Position numbers and translations under genes: made by a program. A stretch of 64,000 bases of DNA from Petrosia ficiformis (Eukaryota > Porifera > Demospongiae > Haplosclerida > Petrosiidae): assembly GCA_947044365.1 (NCBI GenBank), contig OX345638.1, positions 7,449,201 to 7,513,200 on the forward strand. The letters are read 5' to 3'. Shown here one piece after another: positions 1 through 13,725 of the stretch (positions are counted from its first letter, which is position 1; each line of letters starts with the position of its first letter). The notes beneath the pieces were generated by a model. It did not search any database and had not been told where the DNA came from. It saw only the letters and a program-made list of their open reading frames with translations.

Positions 1-1061
1 GGTATGAATTACATATATACTCATAGTAAGGTATGAATTACATACTCCTAGTATGGGTATTATACCTTCAGTTGGTGTGCTCAGTGTAACATCCAGTTTC
101 ATACCATTTATGGTATGATATTCAAACCTTTGTTTTGCTGTGAAGAGTTTCCATACTGTTGCTGTGTGGGCACTGGTGGCAGCTAATGTAAGATTCATTT
201 ATGAATCAATATTTATCATATCTACACGATTACTCATCTTTCAATGAATGAGTAAAGGTTGCATCCCTATACTCACTGTTGTAAAGTTGTTACAGACAGA
301 CACAGATAGATAGCAGTGTTTCCCACAGGATAAATGTTTATTAAGGGAGCGTGTGTGCATCAGTGGTGCTTGATACTTCTTGGTCAACAATGTTGAATCA
401 GTATTTTTGTTTTCAGCATAAACTTTAAAATTAAAGGACGGGGGAGCACCACATTATCAGCTTAGTCAACATTTGAATGTGAAGCTGGTCATTAGTTCAC
501 AGTGCAGTCTGTATGTACAAGTATAGACATTGGGTCAATTATAATTACAATCTAATGAACATAAATTATTATAGGCTAAACATTTAAAGTGTATATATTA
601 CTATAGAGTGGTTTTACTGGTAAAGTGACATACTGTTTTGCACTTGGTATCTATCTGTTATAATAATTATACTCCTACAGGTTATTCTTCAGATAGTAGT
701 TGGCATTTTATGTCACACAGGCACTATCAAATGTGGTGCAAAATGTTGGCATCATACATACATTCTCTTTCATTCAAATGTTTATTATTCTTGTGTTGGC
801 TATGATATCTAATATATACGTATGCATGTATATTGCAAATATAACCTAAGCTGCGCTACATCAAATTATTCATAGTAGTATATAAAGTTCTCTTTCTTGC
901 ATTTATATTTCTAAGGAGGAATCTACTATCTATGAATACAGAGAGTGCGACGTAAATACCTTCATGGAATGCTGCGCATCATTTTATTGTCATATTAGCT
1001 CATTATAATATAATTTGACTTATCTTTGTGGTTATTACATTCATAATATAATACCAATGCA
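1..1061. other. Intergenic, duplicated flank
   Basis: No supportable gene is seen. The first 60 bases hold two copies of a short motif around GGTATGAATTACATA. From about 600 onward the sequence is a near copy of 18290-19060: the same acceptor-like ACAGGTTATT, the ACTATCAAATGTGGTGCAAA stretch and the same downstream order. It is therefore one end of a segmental duplication that also carries the neighbouring MARVEL-like pseudogene. Confidence 0.7.
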
Positions 1062-2033
1062 TTATTGTAAGTAAATTGATGGTGTATTGATATAAACAGT
1101 GGAAGTGTATAATAATAATGAAAGTACAAGTAATCTATACAATGATGACTGATATCTATTGCTATGCATAATCAAATTTTTGAATGTGTCTATACTATAT
1201 ATTGGTTTTGTTGCCAATGGATTTTGTGACAACCGATGTGGGAACAGTAGTGCTGCAATATTATCACCCTTGCTGCTTGATGGCTTGGGTAGTAAATAAA
1301 ATGCCATCCAGGTTGTGAGAAAATCGAATGCAATACAGGTTACGAGAATATTGAATCCAATGACACTTAATAATGTGAAAAACTGAATTGAAAAAGAGAA
1401 TGAATGATTATAACAATAATTATAATAATTAGACACCTACTACAGCGGCTGTTGTACATTGTTTTTGAATGTTCATCATTTTCATTTCCCAAGTTGATGG
1501 CAACTGTAAACAACCACAGAGCAGACACCACATTGAAAATAATATCCTAAAGAGATGATAATTATATAATATTTTTAAAAACTGTTGGAATTGAATGGAA
1601 AGCAGAACTGTCTATCATATGAGACCTATGTTAAGATTACACTTCAATATAAGCTTACCACTGTGAGTGCAGGAATGGGTCCAATGCGCTGACACCAGTG
1701 TGCCCATGCTGCAGCAGTCTGTGAATTTTCATATTCAACATCAACAGCAAGTCTGTCGTGAAACTCATCAGCTTTCTCAATGACAGCTGCACAAGTCCCA
1801 ATTACTATCAAAAGAATAACCTGCAGTAATAAAGTACAAACATGTACAGAGATTGATAACAAAATAGTATGTCGCTTTAGCAGCTTTACCAGTAAAACTC
1901 TTCTTGCAATAATTTCTACTAAGCCTTGCCAGAACCTAAAAGAATAAATTGCTATTGTTGAGCGTGGGATGAAGCAACTCTGTATTTTGGCAGTCAATTG
2001 CTTTTCACCACTTTCTTCTCTAGTATAATCCGG
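1062..2033 (-). pseudogene. MARVEL-like four-helix protein, broken copy
   Basis: Four blocks match the intact paralogue at 21238-23429. Exon 1 (about 2033-1890) reads IQSCFIPRSTIAIYSF then FWQGLVEIIARRVLL; exon 2 is 1820-1659, exon 3 1546-1437 and exon 4 1382-1062 (FFTLLSVIGFNILVTCIAF). Splice sites are recognisable (CTGCAG, GTAAGC, TTTAG). Defects: the initiator ATG seen in sister copies is replaced, exon 2 is 66 nt shorter so the second membrane helix is gone, and exon 3 is 110 nt instead of 144, which breaks the phase. Exon 4 keeps a long C-terminal extension. The family resembles MARVEL/synaptogyrin vesicle or junction proteins, inferred from topology. A transcribed variant cannot be excluded. 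Confidence 0.6.
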
Positions 2034-2657
2034 TGCTTCAGAAAATAACTTTTAGATCGCGTATTATGGCATTGCGGGTCTGACGCCAAGCAGTTCTGGC
2101 TCCCGTGAGACTAGACACTGTAATACCTTCCGCTGAAGGTGCCGTCCAACACGTCTATGGGTCAGGAGATGTCTAGAGTACGAAGAGTATAATAGAAGTA
2201 TAATTATCAGAGAAGAAATGCTGAATTGTGAATTGGCTTATATATACCAGAGCCAGCTTATACCACAGAATAATAGTGCATGCAATCCTACAATCTGAGG
2301 AGTCCAGTAGCTCAGATGGCAAGAGTACCTGACAAGATATCAGTAATTAACACAATTAATGTATATCACTAATCTTTAAGTGTCTGGTAACTAAAGACAT
2401 ATTTCACACCTACACCCTACTGTTCCTTAATTATAATTGAATGCTCTCACATATTTTGTTACAGAGAAGTTCAATACAACACTTAGGTATTTACTGCATT
2501 TTGCAATTGTACTGCATCACAATTGATATACTTCGTTGTTGTTGATACATAGTTAGAATAAATTACAGATATGATAGCATAATCCTTAATGCAAGACCAG
2601 TACTAGTCATTGTTGTATTGTAGATGCATGCATTAATATCATTATAACTAGGGATTA
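2034..2657. other. Intergenic flank
   Basis: No gene is seen. The stretch 2050-2170 (CTTCCGCTGAAGGTGCC, CCGTCCAACA) resembles 11235-11320, upstream of another exon-1 relic of the same family, so it is probably a shared promoter or 5' flank. The remainder is AT-rich and unassigned. Confidence 0.5.
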
Positions 2658-3264
2658 CACACAAAAAAAATATGTGCTATTTCAGCACACAAATATGTGT
2701 CAAACTATTGTCCCAGATTTCAACACATAACACATGTGTTACATGAAAGGAGTGTGCTAAATCTGCACACGTGTATAATTATAGTTTTTCTAATGTGCTA
2801 AATTTACACAGGTTATTTCTTAAAAATAATAATTCTGAATAAAAACAGAAAGACATCTAATAATTTTATAATAATAATCAGTTAAAACATAAATTTACAA
2901 TAAAACTGCATGTGTGATTAAAAAATAATACTACATGTTTACAATAAAATATACGTAAAATTATTCTAGGGTTGCACACAAAAAAAATATGTGCTATTTC
3001 AGCACACAAATATGTGTCAAACTATTGTCCCAGATTTCAACACATAACACATGTGTTACATGAAAGGAGTGTGCTAAATCTGCACACGTGTATAATTATA
3101 GTTTTTCTAATGTGCTAAATTTACACAGGTTATTTCTTAAAAATTATAATTCTGAATAAAAACAGAAAGACATCTAATAATTTTATAATAATAATCAGTT
3201 AAAACATAAATTTACAATAAAACTGCATGTGTGATTAAAAAATAATACTACATGTTTACAATAA
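2658..3264. repeat. Direct duplication of the transposon left end
   Basis: Bases 2658-2947 and 2975-3264 are nearly identical (290 bp, offset 317). Each copy starts with the same CACACA terminus. Flanks differ (GGGATTA before the first, GGGTTG before the second). Either a truncated copy inserted next to the full element or the terminus was tandemly duplicated. Confidence 0.85.
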
Positions 3265-3295
3265 GGAACAGAAACAAATTATATAACAGTTATAT

Positions 3296-5630
<2,335 letters not shown>

Positions 5631-5749
5631 GGCCTTTCTTCTTCGAGAGGCGACGAGAGCAGCTGGTAAAAATGCCGCGTTGTTAGACAACTTGCGCATG
5701 CGCATGCGCATACGCACATATTTATTATATATTCTAAGACCAATCTACA
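5631..5749. promoter_or_regulatory. Probable bidirectional promoter of the transposon
   Basis: The roughly 120 bp between the two divergent units hold a palindromic run of GCGCATGCGCATGCGCAT. This GC-rich block is unusual for its surroundings. The placement suggests shared promoter function; this is inference. Confidence 0.4.
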
Positions 5750-5924
5750 ATGTACTACTGTTCCTTCTTGTATATAGATGAAATGAATGTTCTGGAGCAG
5801 CAGGATGTATCTTTGTATCCGGAACAGATTACCGATGACCTGAATCTCTCTGAAAATCATTCTAATATGCTTCAAAATTCTCATGAATGGGATCTGGAGT
5901 GGGATTGTACTATGTTTTTAATGA

Positions 5925-7408
5925 GATGCCAACGGTTTTACCTCAAGAACATCTCAAATGCATATTGAATATCTACAGCTGATTGAAGGGGAAGGAGGGT
6001 CTAGACATTCGGTCACCTATGGAATAAATGGTCGTAGTCCCCTTCTTGACCTTGTTGGTTTTGACATAACAAAATGTCTGCCATACGACATCATGCACAC
6101 TGTCTTTGAAGGGGTTGCAATATCACATCTCAAACTACTACTAAACTATTGCATTGAGGAAATGAAATATATCTCCCTAGAGCAACTCAACTTGCTACTT
6201 AGGAGTCACAATTATGGACACTCTGAGAATGATACAAAGCCATCCCCAATATTTAAGGACTCTTCATCTTACCATATTAAACAATCAGGTATATGAAAGT
6301 GGCACACAAAATGTTATACCTAAGTATTATAATAATATTCATAATATTACATGTGCATCTTTTCATAGCTTCTCAGATGATGACCCTAGTACGACTTCTT
6401 CCACTTCTAATTGGAAACTTTGTTAATGAAGATGATGACCACTGGGAATGCTTTTGCATTCTTTGGGCTATTTCTGATATGGTATGTACATTTGAAGTTC
6501 ATCCAGATGATCCAGCTTGTCTGGCTTGGTTAGTTCAAGTGTATCTTGAGTCATTCACTCGAATATACCCAGACATTTCTGTCACTCCTAAGATGCATTA
6601 TCTTGTCCATCTTCCTCAACAGATGGTTTTGTGAGTACTCATGTTTATTCTGTTTTTAAGTATGTGTATCATTGCTGTAAATATTGTAGGTTTGGTCCAC
6701 TCAGACATCACTGGTGCATGCGATTTGAGTCTAAGAATGCTCAAATGAAAGGTTTTGTCACTAACTGTTTTAAAAATGTTCCTCTATCGGTTGCAATTCG
6801 GCATCAACAGTGGTTATGTTACAATCTGGCTGTTCGCCCTGGACAGTATACATCAGGGTTCATATACCCAGGTGATGAAATTATCTCAGGTATATGAATG
6901 GGTGCAGCTGTTTTAAATTCATTGATTATATTCATTGTAATTGACCATGCAACTATTATAGGGGCTCCATCTAATCTTGACTGCTACAAACATAAACTCG
7001 AACAAGTTTGTGGTGAAGTCCAAACTCCGCTAAATGGTGTAAGGTAATTATCATTATTAGTTTAAAATTAATTCAATGTTGTTTTTTAGATCACAATGTG
7101 TGTCCATTCATGGTATTCACTACAAAAGTGGAACTGTCATTCGTATGCAAAATGAAACTGGTTTCGAATACTGCATTATTGAAGAAATTTTAATATACAA
7201 TGATGAAAAGATTTTCATCACAAAATCACTCCAATTAGAAGGATATGATGGAAAACTTTGTGCCTTTCATGTGTCAGCAACTGATATAGAAAAAGTTGTA
7301 CTGTTTAAAGATTTTTACTGCCATGGTATCCTACATTTAAAGAATAAATCCGGAAAACTCTACATTGTAGAAAAAGATAATCGATACAGAAGTATATGGT
7401 GCTTGTAG
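5925..7408 (+). CDS. Transposase-like protein, C-terminal part, 5'-incomplete
   Basis: Exons: about 5925-6288, 6369-6630, 6690-6889, 6962-7043, 7090-7408, all GT-AG with matching phases. The protein reads VTYGINGRSPLLDLVGFDI, CLPYDIMHTVFEGVAISHLK, then TPKMHYLVHLPQQMVLFGP, LRHHWCMRFESKNAQMKGF. These are hallmarks of a large family of animal DNA transposases (tentatively CACTA/EnSpm-like; recollection). Residues after LAVRPGQYTSGF form a variable C-terminal tail ending RSIWCL. The N-terminal catalytic half is missing: upstream of 5925 all frames are interrupted, although 5750-5968 holds an open stretch (YPEQITDDLNLSENHSNM) that could be a separate exon. Full-length relatives are much longer, so this copy is probably not autonomous. 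Confidence 0.65.
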
Positions 7409-7943
7409 ATTGACATTACCATGTGTTTTTCGCATTTTGTTCATCATAAATAATTGTTATACATTGCATCATGTATTTTACCAAATGTTTGTGTAGTTAT
7501 TTATTGCAGAGATCACTCAATATGCAACATTAAGTTTTATTAATAATACATTTTAATATTAATGTGCTATAGTTCAGTGTGCTATTTTTATCATCACAAT
7601 AAGTATGTGCTATTTTAGCACACATAGGTGTCATTTAGACAATTCAACACATGCTTTCCTGAAATGACACACACAAGTGTGTAAAAATTGCACACCTTTT
7701 TTTTCTGTGTGGGTGCAGTTTTTTTTATTTATATAACGATCGTTTCTATATATACCAGTATCTTCTGCGCATGTGCAAGGTTTACCTGTCACACCTAGAT
7801 ACCGGTACTGCTAATCAACCCAGTTGATCAAAGCAGATTTTCGGGTCGGATCTATTTCAGTGGTAACATTCTAGAAGCTCAGCCAAAGCCACGTAAGCAT
7901 CATTTTTCACACGAGGAAAGGTTTTCAAGCACGTCCCTCAACC
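7409..7943. other. Transposon right end and 5' flank of the next gene
   Basis: Up to 7711 this is transposon subterminal sequence with repeated GTGCTATTTTAGCACAC motifs. From 7712 to 7943 it is the upstream flank of the CBM-like gene; its last 35 bases resemble 19695-19729 ahead of the duplicate copy. Confidence 0.6.
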
Positions 7944-8780
7944 ATGAAGATTCTCCTAGTTATAACATTGTGTACCTATTTTATACTACTTCCTCTAAAA
8001 GGTCTGGAGGCTATTGAGGTTACTATACAAGCAGAAGATGGTGCAAGTACTACAGCAGAAAAGAATTACCGAAGTGGAGCAACAAATGGTCTAGCAGTAT
8101 TACTGAAACAAGGTGGAACACTGGACTTGATGTTTGAAATTATTGGGAATGAAACATGTGAGATGCAAGTGGCTGATATATTATACAGCAATGATGGTAT
8201 GTCAGACAAACTGTCTCTCTTCCTGAATAAAACAAGCATCGGTGAGGTTATAACAAGGGCAGATAGTCGGAATGGGTTTTTGTGGAATCAGGTTTTAAGC
8301 ACTGGTCCAGTGGGAAATTTGGCAGAAACTAGAGAAGGAGTTTATAATCTAACAGTAAATGCTACAAGTGCAGATGAGTATGGTGTTGAAATAGATAGTG
8401 TGTCGCTACTACTAATGAACTGCAGTAATGCAACAAAAGTGAAGATCCACAGAATTGGGTATATATATTATGAACACCAAAGTTGTACATGTGAGACTGA
8501 AAACATTAAAAACAATTTTACAAACTATGAGATAAGTATTATAGTAATCACCTGTGTTACCTGTGTGATTACTCTCATAGTGCAAGTCACAGTGCACATA
8601 GGAATAGTAATTCTTAAAAAGAAATGTTCAAGACAAGCTCCGCATCAAGAATTGATACCTGATCACGATGAAGAAAATGATGGCTCGATGGAAGAACAGT
8701 TAGAATTGATACCTCATCACGAAAATGATGACTTGACTTCTAATGTGTATGATAGTCTTAATAATGATAAAACAGTATAG
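7944..8780 (+). CDS. Type I membrane protein with CBM6/35-like ectodomain
   Basis: Single-exon ORF of 278 aa. Residues 1-23 (MKILLVITLCTYFILLPLKG) are a signal peptide. Residues 24-158 have the layout of a CBM6/CBM35-type beta-sandwich: IQAEDGAS near the start, YRSGATNGLAV, LYSNDGMSDKLSLFLN, then a closing strand GVEIDSVSLLL. This is fold-level recognition and has not been tested by search. Several N-glycosylation sequons are visible (NETC, NKTS, NLTVNATS, NCSNAT, NFTN). A membrane helix spans about 197-224, followed by a KKK stop-transfer. The 50-residue acidic tail repeats ELIP twice and ends with NVYDSL, a possible tyrosine signal. It may be a cell-surface glycan-binding or recognition protein. 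The paralogue at 19730-20475 is broken by indels. Confidence 0.75.
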   Translation: MKILLVITLCTYFILLPLKGLEAIEVTIQAEDGASTTAEKNYRSGATNGLAVLLKQGGTLDLMFEIIGNETCEMQVADILYSNDGMSDKLSLFLNKTSIGEVITRADSRNGFLWNQVLSTGPVGNLAETREGVYNLTVNATSADEYGVEIDSVSLLLMNCSNATKVKIHRIGYIYYEHQSCTCETENIKNNFTNYEISIIVITCVTCVITLIVQVTVHIGIVILKKKCSRQAPHQELIPDHDEENDGSMEEQLELIPHHENDDLTSNVYDSLNNDKTV

Positions 8781-9408
8781 TATGGTATGTGTGCATGTGT
8801 ATGCTATGCTGGACAATTACATACCAACTTAGTATTCAAAGTAATGAATACAACTAAATACACGCTTTTATACATTTATCAAGGAACGAGATATTTTCTC
8901 ACAAATGAAAATTGTAAGAAGACAGTTAGAAAATGAGGCATGATACTTTTAGAATTGACTCATTGTCCCTTTCAAGCACATTATCATTATAATTATGATC
9001 ATTATGTCACTGCAAAAACGTAGTTCTTTTTAATCAGTTATATAAGTTGCCATTTGCTCCTTATAAAATTATATACATAAAATAAATAAGTGTCGTGAAG
9101 CAAAAACTGTTACAGGATGCAACAGGAAGTCATTATTCATGCATGCTACTGACAGTAATTACTGTCAAAGCAGCTAGTTTGTTATAATACACTACAGGTT
9201 ATACTTATTTATTCTATGGAAGTCACCGCGCATGGTTTATTTACCAATATGTATAACCCCTAGGGAATATTGACAGGAAGTGGGTTTAAATGATGACAAA
9301 GATACTGAGTAAATGAAAGAAAAAAAATTAGTACCAACAATCAAAGAGTTACTCTGAAGCAGCCTGTTGGTTGCCTATGTTAAAGGTAATATTTCCAATT
9401 GAACAATG
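8781..9408. other. Intergenic
   Basis: No gene is seen. Parts (GCAACAGGAAGTCATTATTC) match 20600-20640 downstream of the duplicate CBM-like copy, so the duplicated block includes 3' flank. Confidence 0.6.
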
Positions 9409-9663
9409 GGATCAACTGGCACAGACGGCCCCTCATTAATTATGCACGATAGGTGTGGCAGGTTGTAACTTTGCTCGCTATCATGCTGATGATATCCCTA
9501 CCGACAAGGGGCCTATACTGGGGGGCTGCGCCCCCCAGACCCCCCCTGTTTGTCAGGAACAGCGCTGGGCCTATCGGCCCAACGTAAATGTCCAACAGTG
9601 GGATTAAATAACACCACACCTATCATGCATAATTAACGAGGGGCTGTCTGTGCCAGTTGATCC
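9409..9663. mobile_element. MITE with ~50-bp inverted ends and 8-bp TSD
   Basis: The left end GGATCAACTGGCACAGAC and the right end GTCTGTGCCAGTTGATCC are inverted repeats, with similarity continuing through ATTAATTATGCA and GATAGGTGTGG. The 8-bp direct repeat GAACAATG flanks both ends (9401-9408 and 9664-9671). The centre has a CTGGGGGGCTGCGCCCCCCAG hairpin. An 8-bp duplication suggests hAT-type mobilisation. It inserted at the 3' end of the Crypton relic. Confidence 0.85.
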
Positions 9664-9671
9664 GAACAATG

Positions 9672-10842
9672 GTTAATGCCACCCAGGGATCTGAACATTT
9701 GTTGACTGTCACATTTTACTGCTACACTTTCACTTTGCACATTGGTCATTAAAATTTTGCTGACTTCTTGATTTTGGCTGACAGATATTCTTTCATAAGA
9801 ACGAAGAGTTTCCAAAGATCTATGACCGGTTACCTTCTGAACAATCCACTCAGGGACATTTTCTGAAACAAGGTTGTTGCACCTGTTGTTTGCCTCACCA
9901 CACATATCTTTAACCATTGTGCTCAATGAATTCTTCCCAACCGGCACATTCTCATACCATGCAGCATCAGGATCATGTGGAGTAGTGCGCGTAGGACGTA
10001 AATACAAGATGTCTTGATTTAGGCAGCTTAGAAAGGTATAAATCCATAAGAAACACTAGACATTTAGGTTGTTCGTCTGGAAGAGCTGGACAGGGCACTT
10101 CTTTGTTTTCATATCATTCAAGCCTTCAATGTACCACTATTGTTTTTAGAGCCACAATCAAAGTATGTTATACAATCCGGGTTACTTGAACGAATGAATT
10201 GTGAGGGGCCAAGACGTCTCTGCTCCTCTCCACCATGTATACAGAATCTTTTGCCAACGTAGTAGAAAACAGCCCTCTTGGGGTTGTCTGTTCCCAGGAT
10301 ACCACACTTCCAAAGCTTGGACTCTCTTCTTCTGATATTATACTTGTATGGCGAATGGACGTCCCAACGCCACTTGCCTGAAGTCTATGATAAACTGAAT
10401 CGCAAGCATTGTGAATTGGGCGAAAAACAGCATTGTGACGGTCCATTAACCTGGGAAGCAAGTGGTTTTCTCCCAACATATAGCACTGAAGCCCAGCGAG
10501 AAGTTGATTAATGGTTCTTGGAGGATACGCACATCTGTCGACTCTTCTAGCTTCGTTCAAAAATCTAGGTATCCAGTAATTTAAGTCATCGAATTTTCTA
10601 CCAGTCAATAGGTCAGCAGGACAATTTCCCTCCCTCGAACACCTCCATTCGTTGAAAACCTTTAAAGACCATGCTGTGTTTTTTTTTCGTATTACTGGGA
10701 GTGTAGCTTTTGGTTAAAACTTTTACCTCTTCATCATTAGTAGCTGGCTTAAATCATTTTGACGGTTTGATGGATCCTTTCCTTTCTCTTTTAGTAGGTT
10801 TAAAATCGTCTAGATCAGGATTGACATTCCCTTTGCCAGCCA
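9672..10842 (-). pseudogene. Crypton-type tyrosine recombinase relic
   Basis: Read on the minus strand. Start region MAGKGNVNPDLDDFKPTKR at 10842, then a frameshift or stop. The core reads CPADLLTGRKFDDLNYWIPR, RRVDRCAYPPRTINQLLAG, SIISEEESPSFGSVVSWEQ. After further interruptions at 10008-10167 comes the C-terminal catalytic part NVPEWIVQKVTGHRSLETLR and SYERISVSQNQEVSKIL. The TGHRSLETLRSYER block is the conserved HxxR...Y region of the DUF3504/Crypton recombinases found in animal genomes (family knowledge). Several frame breaks show it is dead. A second fragment of a similar domain lies at 32440-32745. Confidence 0.75.
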
Positions 10843-10869
10843 TTTCAAAACGCGTGCAAGCCTAGCAAC

Positions 10870-11000
10870 CAATGCCGTACTTAATACAATAATAATAATA
10901 GAAATAAATAAATAATAAATAAATAAGTAATGATGATGAATAAATAAGTAATGATGATAAATAAATAAGTAATGATGATAAATAATGATGATAAAGTATA
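10870..11000. repeat. AATAAATAAG / TAATGATGAT tandem repeat
   Basis: Simple tandem alternation of AAATAAATAAG and TAATGATGAT units over about 120 bp. Confidence 0.9.
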
Positions 11001-11080
11001 ATAGACGTACTTAATTGGTTGCTAAGCGACTATGATGTTTTCGTTCGTTGCTAACCAACCCTAGAATAAATAAGGTATTA

Positions 11081-11122
11081 CAAAAACACCAATACAGTGT
11101 ATACATTGTATTGGTGTTTTTG
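11081..11122. repeat. Perfect palindrome, 16-bp arms
   Basis: CAAAAACACCAATACA is followed after 10 bases by its exact reverse complement. It interrupts exon 1 of the MARVEL-like relic on the minus strand. Confidence 0.9.
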
Positions 11123-11190
11123 TTAATTTTGGCAGTCCATTGGTTTTCACCACATTCTTTTGAATAATTCGGTTCTTCTACCCCAGACAT
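11118..11190 (-). pseudogene. Exon-1 relic of the MARVEL-like family
   Basis: Minus-strand reading MSGVEEPNYSKECGENQWTA parallels MSVVEEAVYTREENGENQWT at 17301. It then runs into the palindrome at 11081-11122, so only the N-terminal residues remain. No later exons were found nearby. Confidence 0.6.
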
Positions 11191-11222
11191 CTCAGCCTTC
11201 AGAAAGTAACTTACATTGCTGG

Positions 11223-12235
11223 TCTGACGCCAAGAGTCTCGCGCCAAGTATCTTCCGCTAAAGGTGCCAAGAAAAGGTACGGCGCCTGTTTGGTGCACTT
11301 TCCCGTCCAACAGTGTCAAGAGTGCACGTACCAACAGTAGGAATATTATCAAAGAAGAAATGGTGAATTATGAATACCAGAACCGGCTTATACCACAGAA
11401 GAAAGACTGCCAAATTACAATCACTTCACGTAAAGGTCAATCAAAATAGTATTAATAATTTGTCAAAACGTGAATGACGTGCACTGGTAATATCATGCAC
11501 ATCCATCATGAAAAGGTCGAAAGAATTGAAACGAGTTACAGTGTGTGAATGTACAATTTTCACTTGAAGTTACAAAAACATAATTATTCATGAGTATATA
11601 TATAGCTAATGAAAGTGTATATAGCTTCTTTGTGTTTTGCTTTTACTCCAAACAATACTTATGTAGTTTGTCATGTGGAAATGGTTAGTTTCATTTTGTT
11701 ACTAAGGTATACTATTCCAATCTTGTTTCTGTATACTATCCCTGTATATTATATGTACTATCCCTGTATCTATACTTGTAAACTTAGCACTGTAAAAATT
11801 AATGGGTTATTTTAACCTTCATTTGGTTACATGAGTTTCAATCCATCCCGAGACTGTATAAATCAATGCTGATATCCTTTCTTGCTAGGTAATGATTACA
11901 AGTAGTAATAAGTTATTTCTTTTCATCTTGATCTATATTGAAGAGTATAACGTGCATGTAATAATGAAGAATACAATTTTACTGTAGTTATAAACATGAA
12001 TTATATATACAGATGCACTCTAAAAATTGATTTGTTATTTTAACCAATTTCAATGGTTATATACATTTCATAACAATTTCTTTGTTCCATTTATATATGT
12101 TGCTAATATGAGTGGCCAATAAAATGTTGTTGGTGAACTATGGAAACGTGTACACCCCGGAAAAATGTTTGGAATTTTGGGTACTCTGGTATAGTTTTGG
12201 GTCATCATGGTTAAGATAACTCGTTACTGTAAAAA
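11223..12235. other. Intergenic with small MITE copies
   Basis: No gene is seen. Copies of a short element around CTGTAAAAATTAATGGGTTA (11790) and CTAAAAATTGATTTGTTATT (12015) occur. The same element recurs near 15015, 15070, 15345, 17170, 17620, 17835, 34925, 35345, 59580 and 60120. Confidence 0.6.
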
Positions 12236-13623
12236 ACAAGTGTATATAGAGAAAAAAAACATCCCTATGATTGCTTCACAGGTTTAAGTGAAGATAAAAG
12301 TATCCTTATGCTTTGTGGTGTCCAGCATTCAGTAATCATCATCAAGCATGAAAGACAACAGCTTATTATAGTTATTATTTTGATTATCTACTCTCCTGAC
12401 CTTTCAAAGGACTTTGTAGAACTTTAGGAATATATTTCAGGCAGAATAGCTAGCTATTAGTTCCAGTTTCTACGTCAGTAAGCTCAACAGCTTTCTTTCT
12501 GCTGGTGTGTAGAGCTTGATCGCGCGTTCTTTTACGCGCCACTTCATTAATTGACCGAGCCCCCAGGATGATGTAACTTCCTTAACTACGTATACAACGC
12601 ATACTCGCGTAGGTGACACAAACATAATTATATTATAACAAGTGTATATATAGAGAAAAAAAACATCCCTATGATTGCTTGCTTTACAAATTTAAGTGAA
12701 GATAAAAGTATCCCTATGACTGCTTTGTGGTGTCCAGCATTCAGTAATCATGGCTAACTTTATGATGCCTGAAACACATCAGCCTATTATAGTTATTATT
12801 TTGATTATCTAACTCTATTTACCTCTTGTAGAACTTAAAGAATATATTTCAGGTAGGATAGCTAGCTATTTGTTCCAGTTTCTACGTAAGCTACACAGTT
12901 TTCTTTCTGCTGGGATCTGTAGAGCTTGATCGCGCCCATTCGCGCGTTCTTTTACGCGCCACGCCCATTAATTGTTCCGCCCCCCCCCCCGGAATTACGT
13001 CACTTCCTTAACTACGTATACAACGCATACCCACGTAAGTGACACAAGAATATATATATTATATATATTATATATATATAGATCGAACCCATGGGAAAGC
13101 AATCATAGGGATGGCCCTACGGGCCATAATTATAATAAATTATATATATATTTTAATATATAAACATACATCGAACCCGTGGGAAAGCATGGCGGCGCTA
13201 CGGGCCATAAAAAAGTTGTTATTTTAAAAAACTGACATGAAAACAAAGAATTCTTGAATGCCAGCTTGGTTGTAAAACAAGTGTATATAGAGAAAAAAGT
13301 ATCCCTATGCTTGCTTTATGGTGTCCAGCATTCAGTAATCATGGCTGACTTTATCATGCCCGAAACACAACAGCCTATTATAGTTATTATTTTGATTATA
13401 TACTCTGTTTACCTTTTATAGAACCTTGTAGAACTTTAAGAATACATTTCAGGTAGAATAGCTAGCTATTAGTTCCAGTGTCTACGTAAGCTACACAGCT
13501 GCTGGTGTGTAGAGCTTGATCGCGCGTTCTTTTTCGCGCCACGCCCATTAATTGACCGAGCCCCCGGGAATGATGTAACTTCCTTAACTACGTATACAAC
13601 GCATACTCGCGTAGGTGACACAA

Positions 13624-13669
<46 letters not shown>

Positions 13670-13725
13670 ATACATCGAACCCGTGGGAAAGCAATCATAG
13701 GGATGGCCCTACGGGCCATAATAAA
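12236..13725. mobile_element. Three tandem copies of a non-autonomous element
   Basis: Units start at about 12236, 12641 and 13277 with CAAGTGTATATAGAGAAAA followed by CATCCCTATGATTGCTT. All share ATTATAGTTATTATTTTGAT, a CGCGCGTTCTTTTACGCGCC core and ACTACGTATACAACGCATAC. The third ends in a TA-run and GAACCCGTGGGAAAGCAATC, which contains the inverse of the left ATGATTGCTT motif, so the ends are inverted. Extra right-end copies lie at 13085 and 13173, and a left-end copy at 42001. No coding capacity is visible. Confidence 0.75.
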
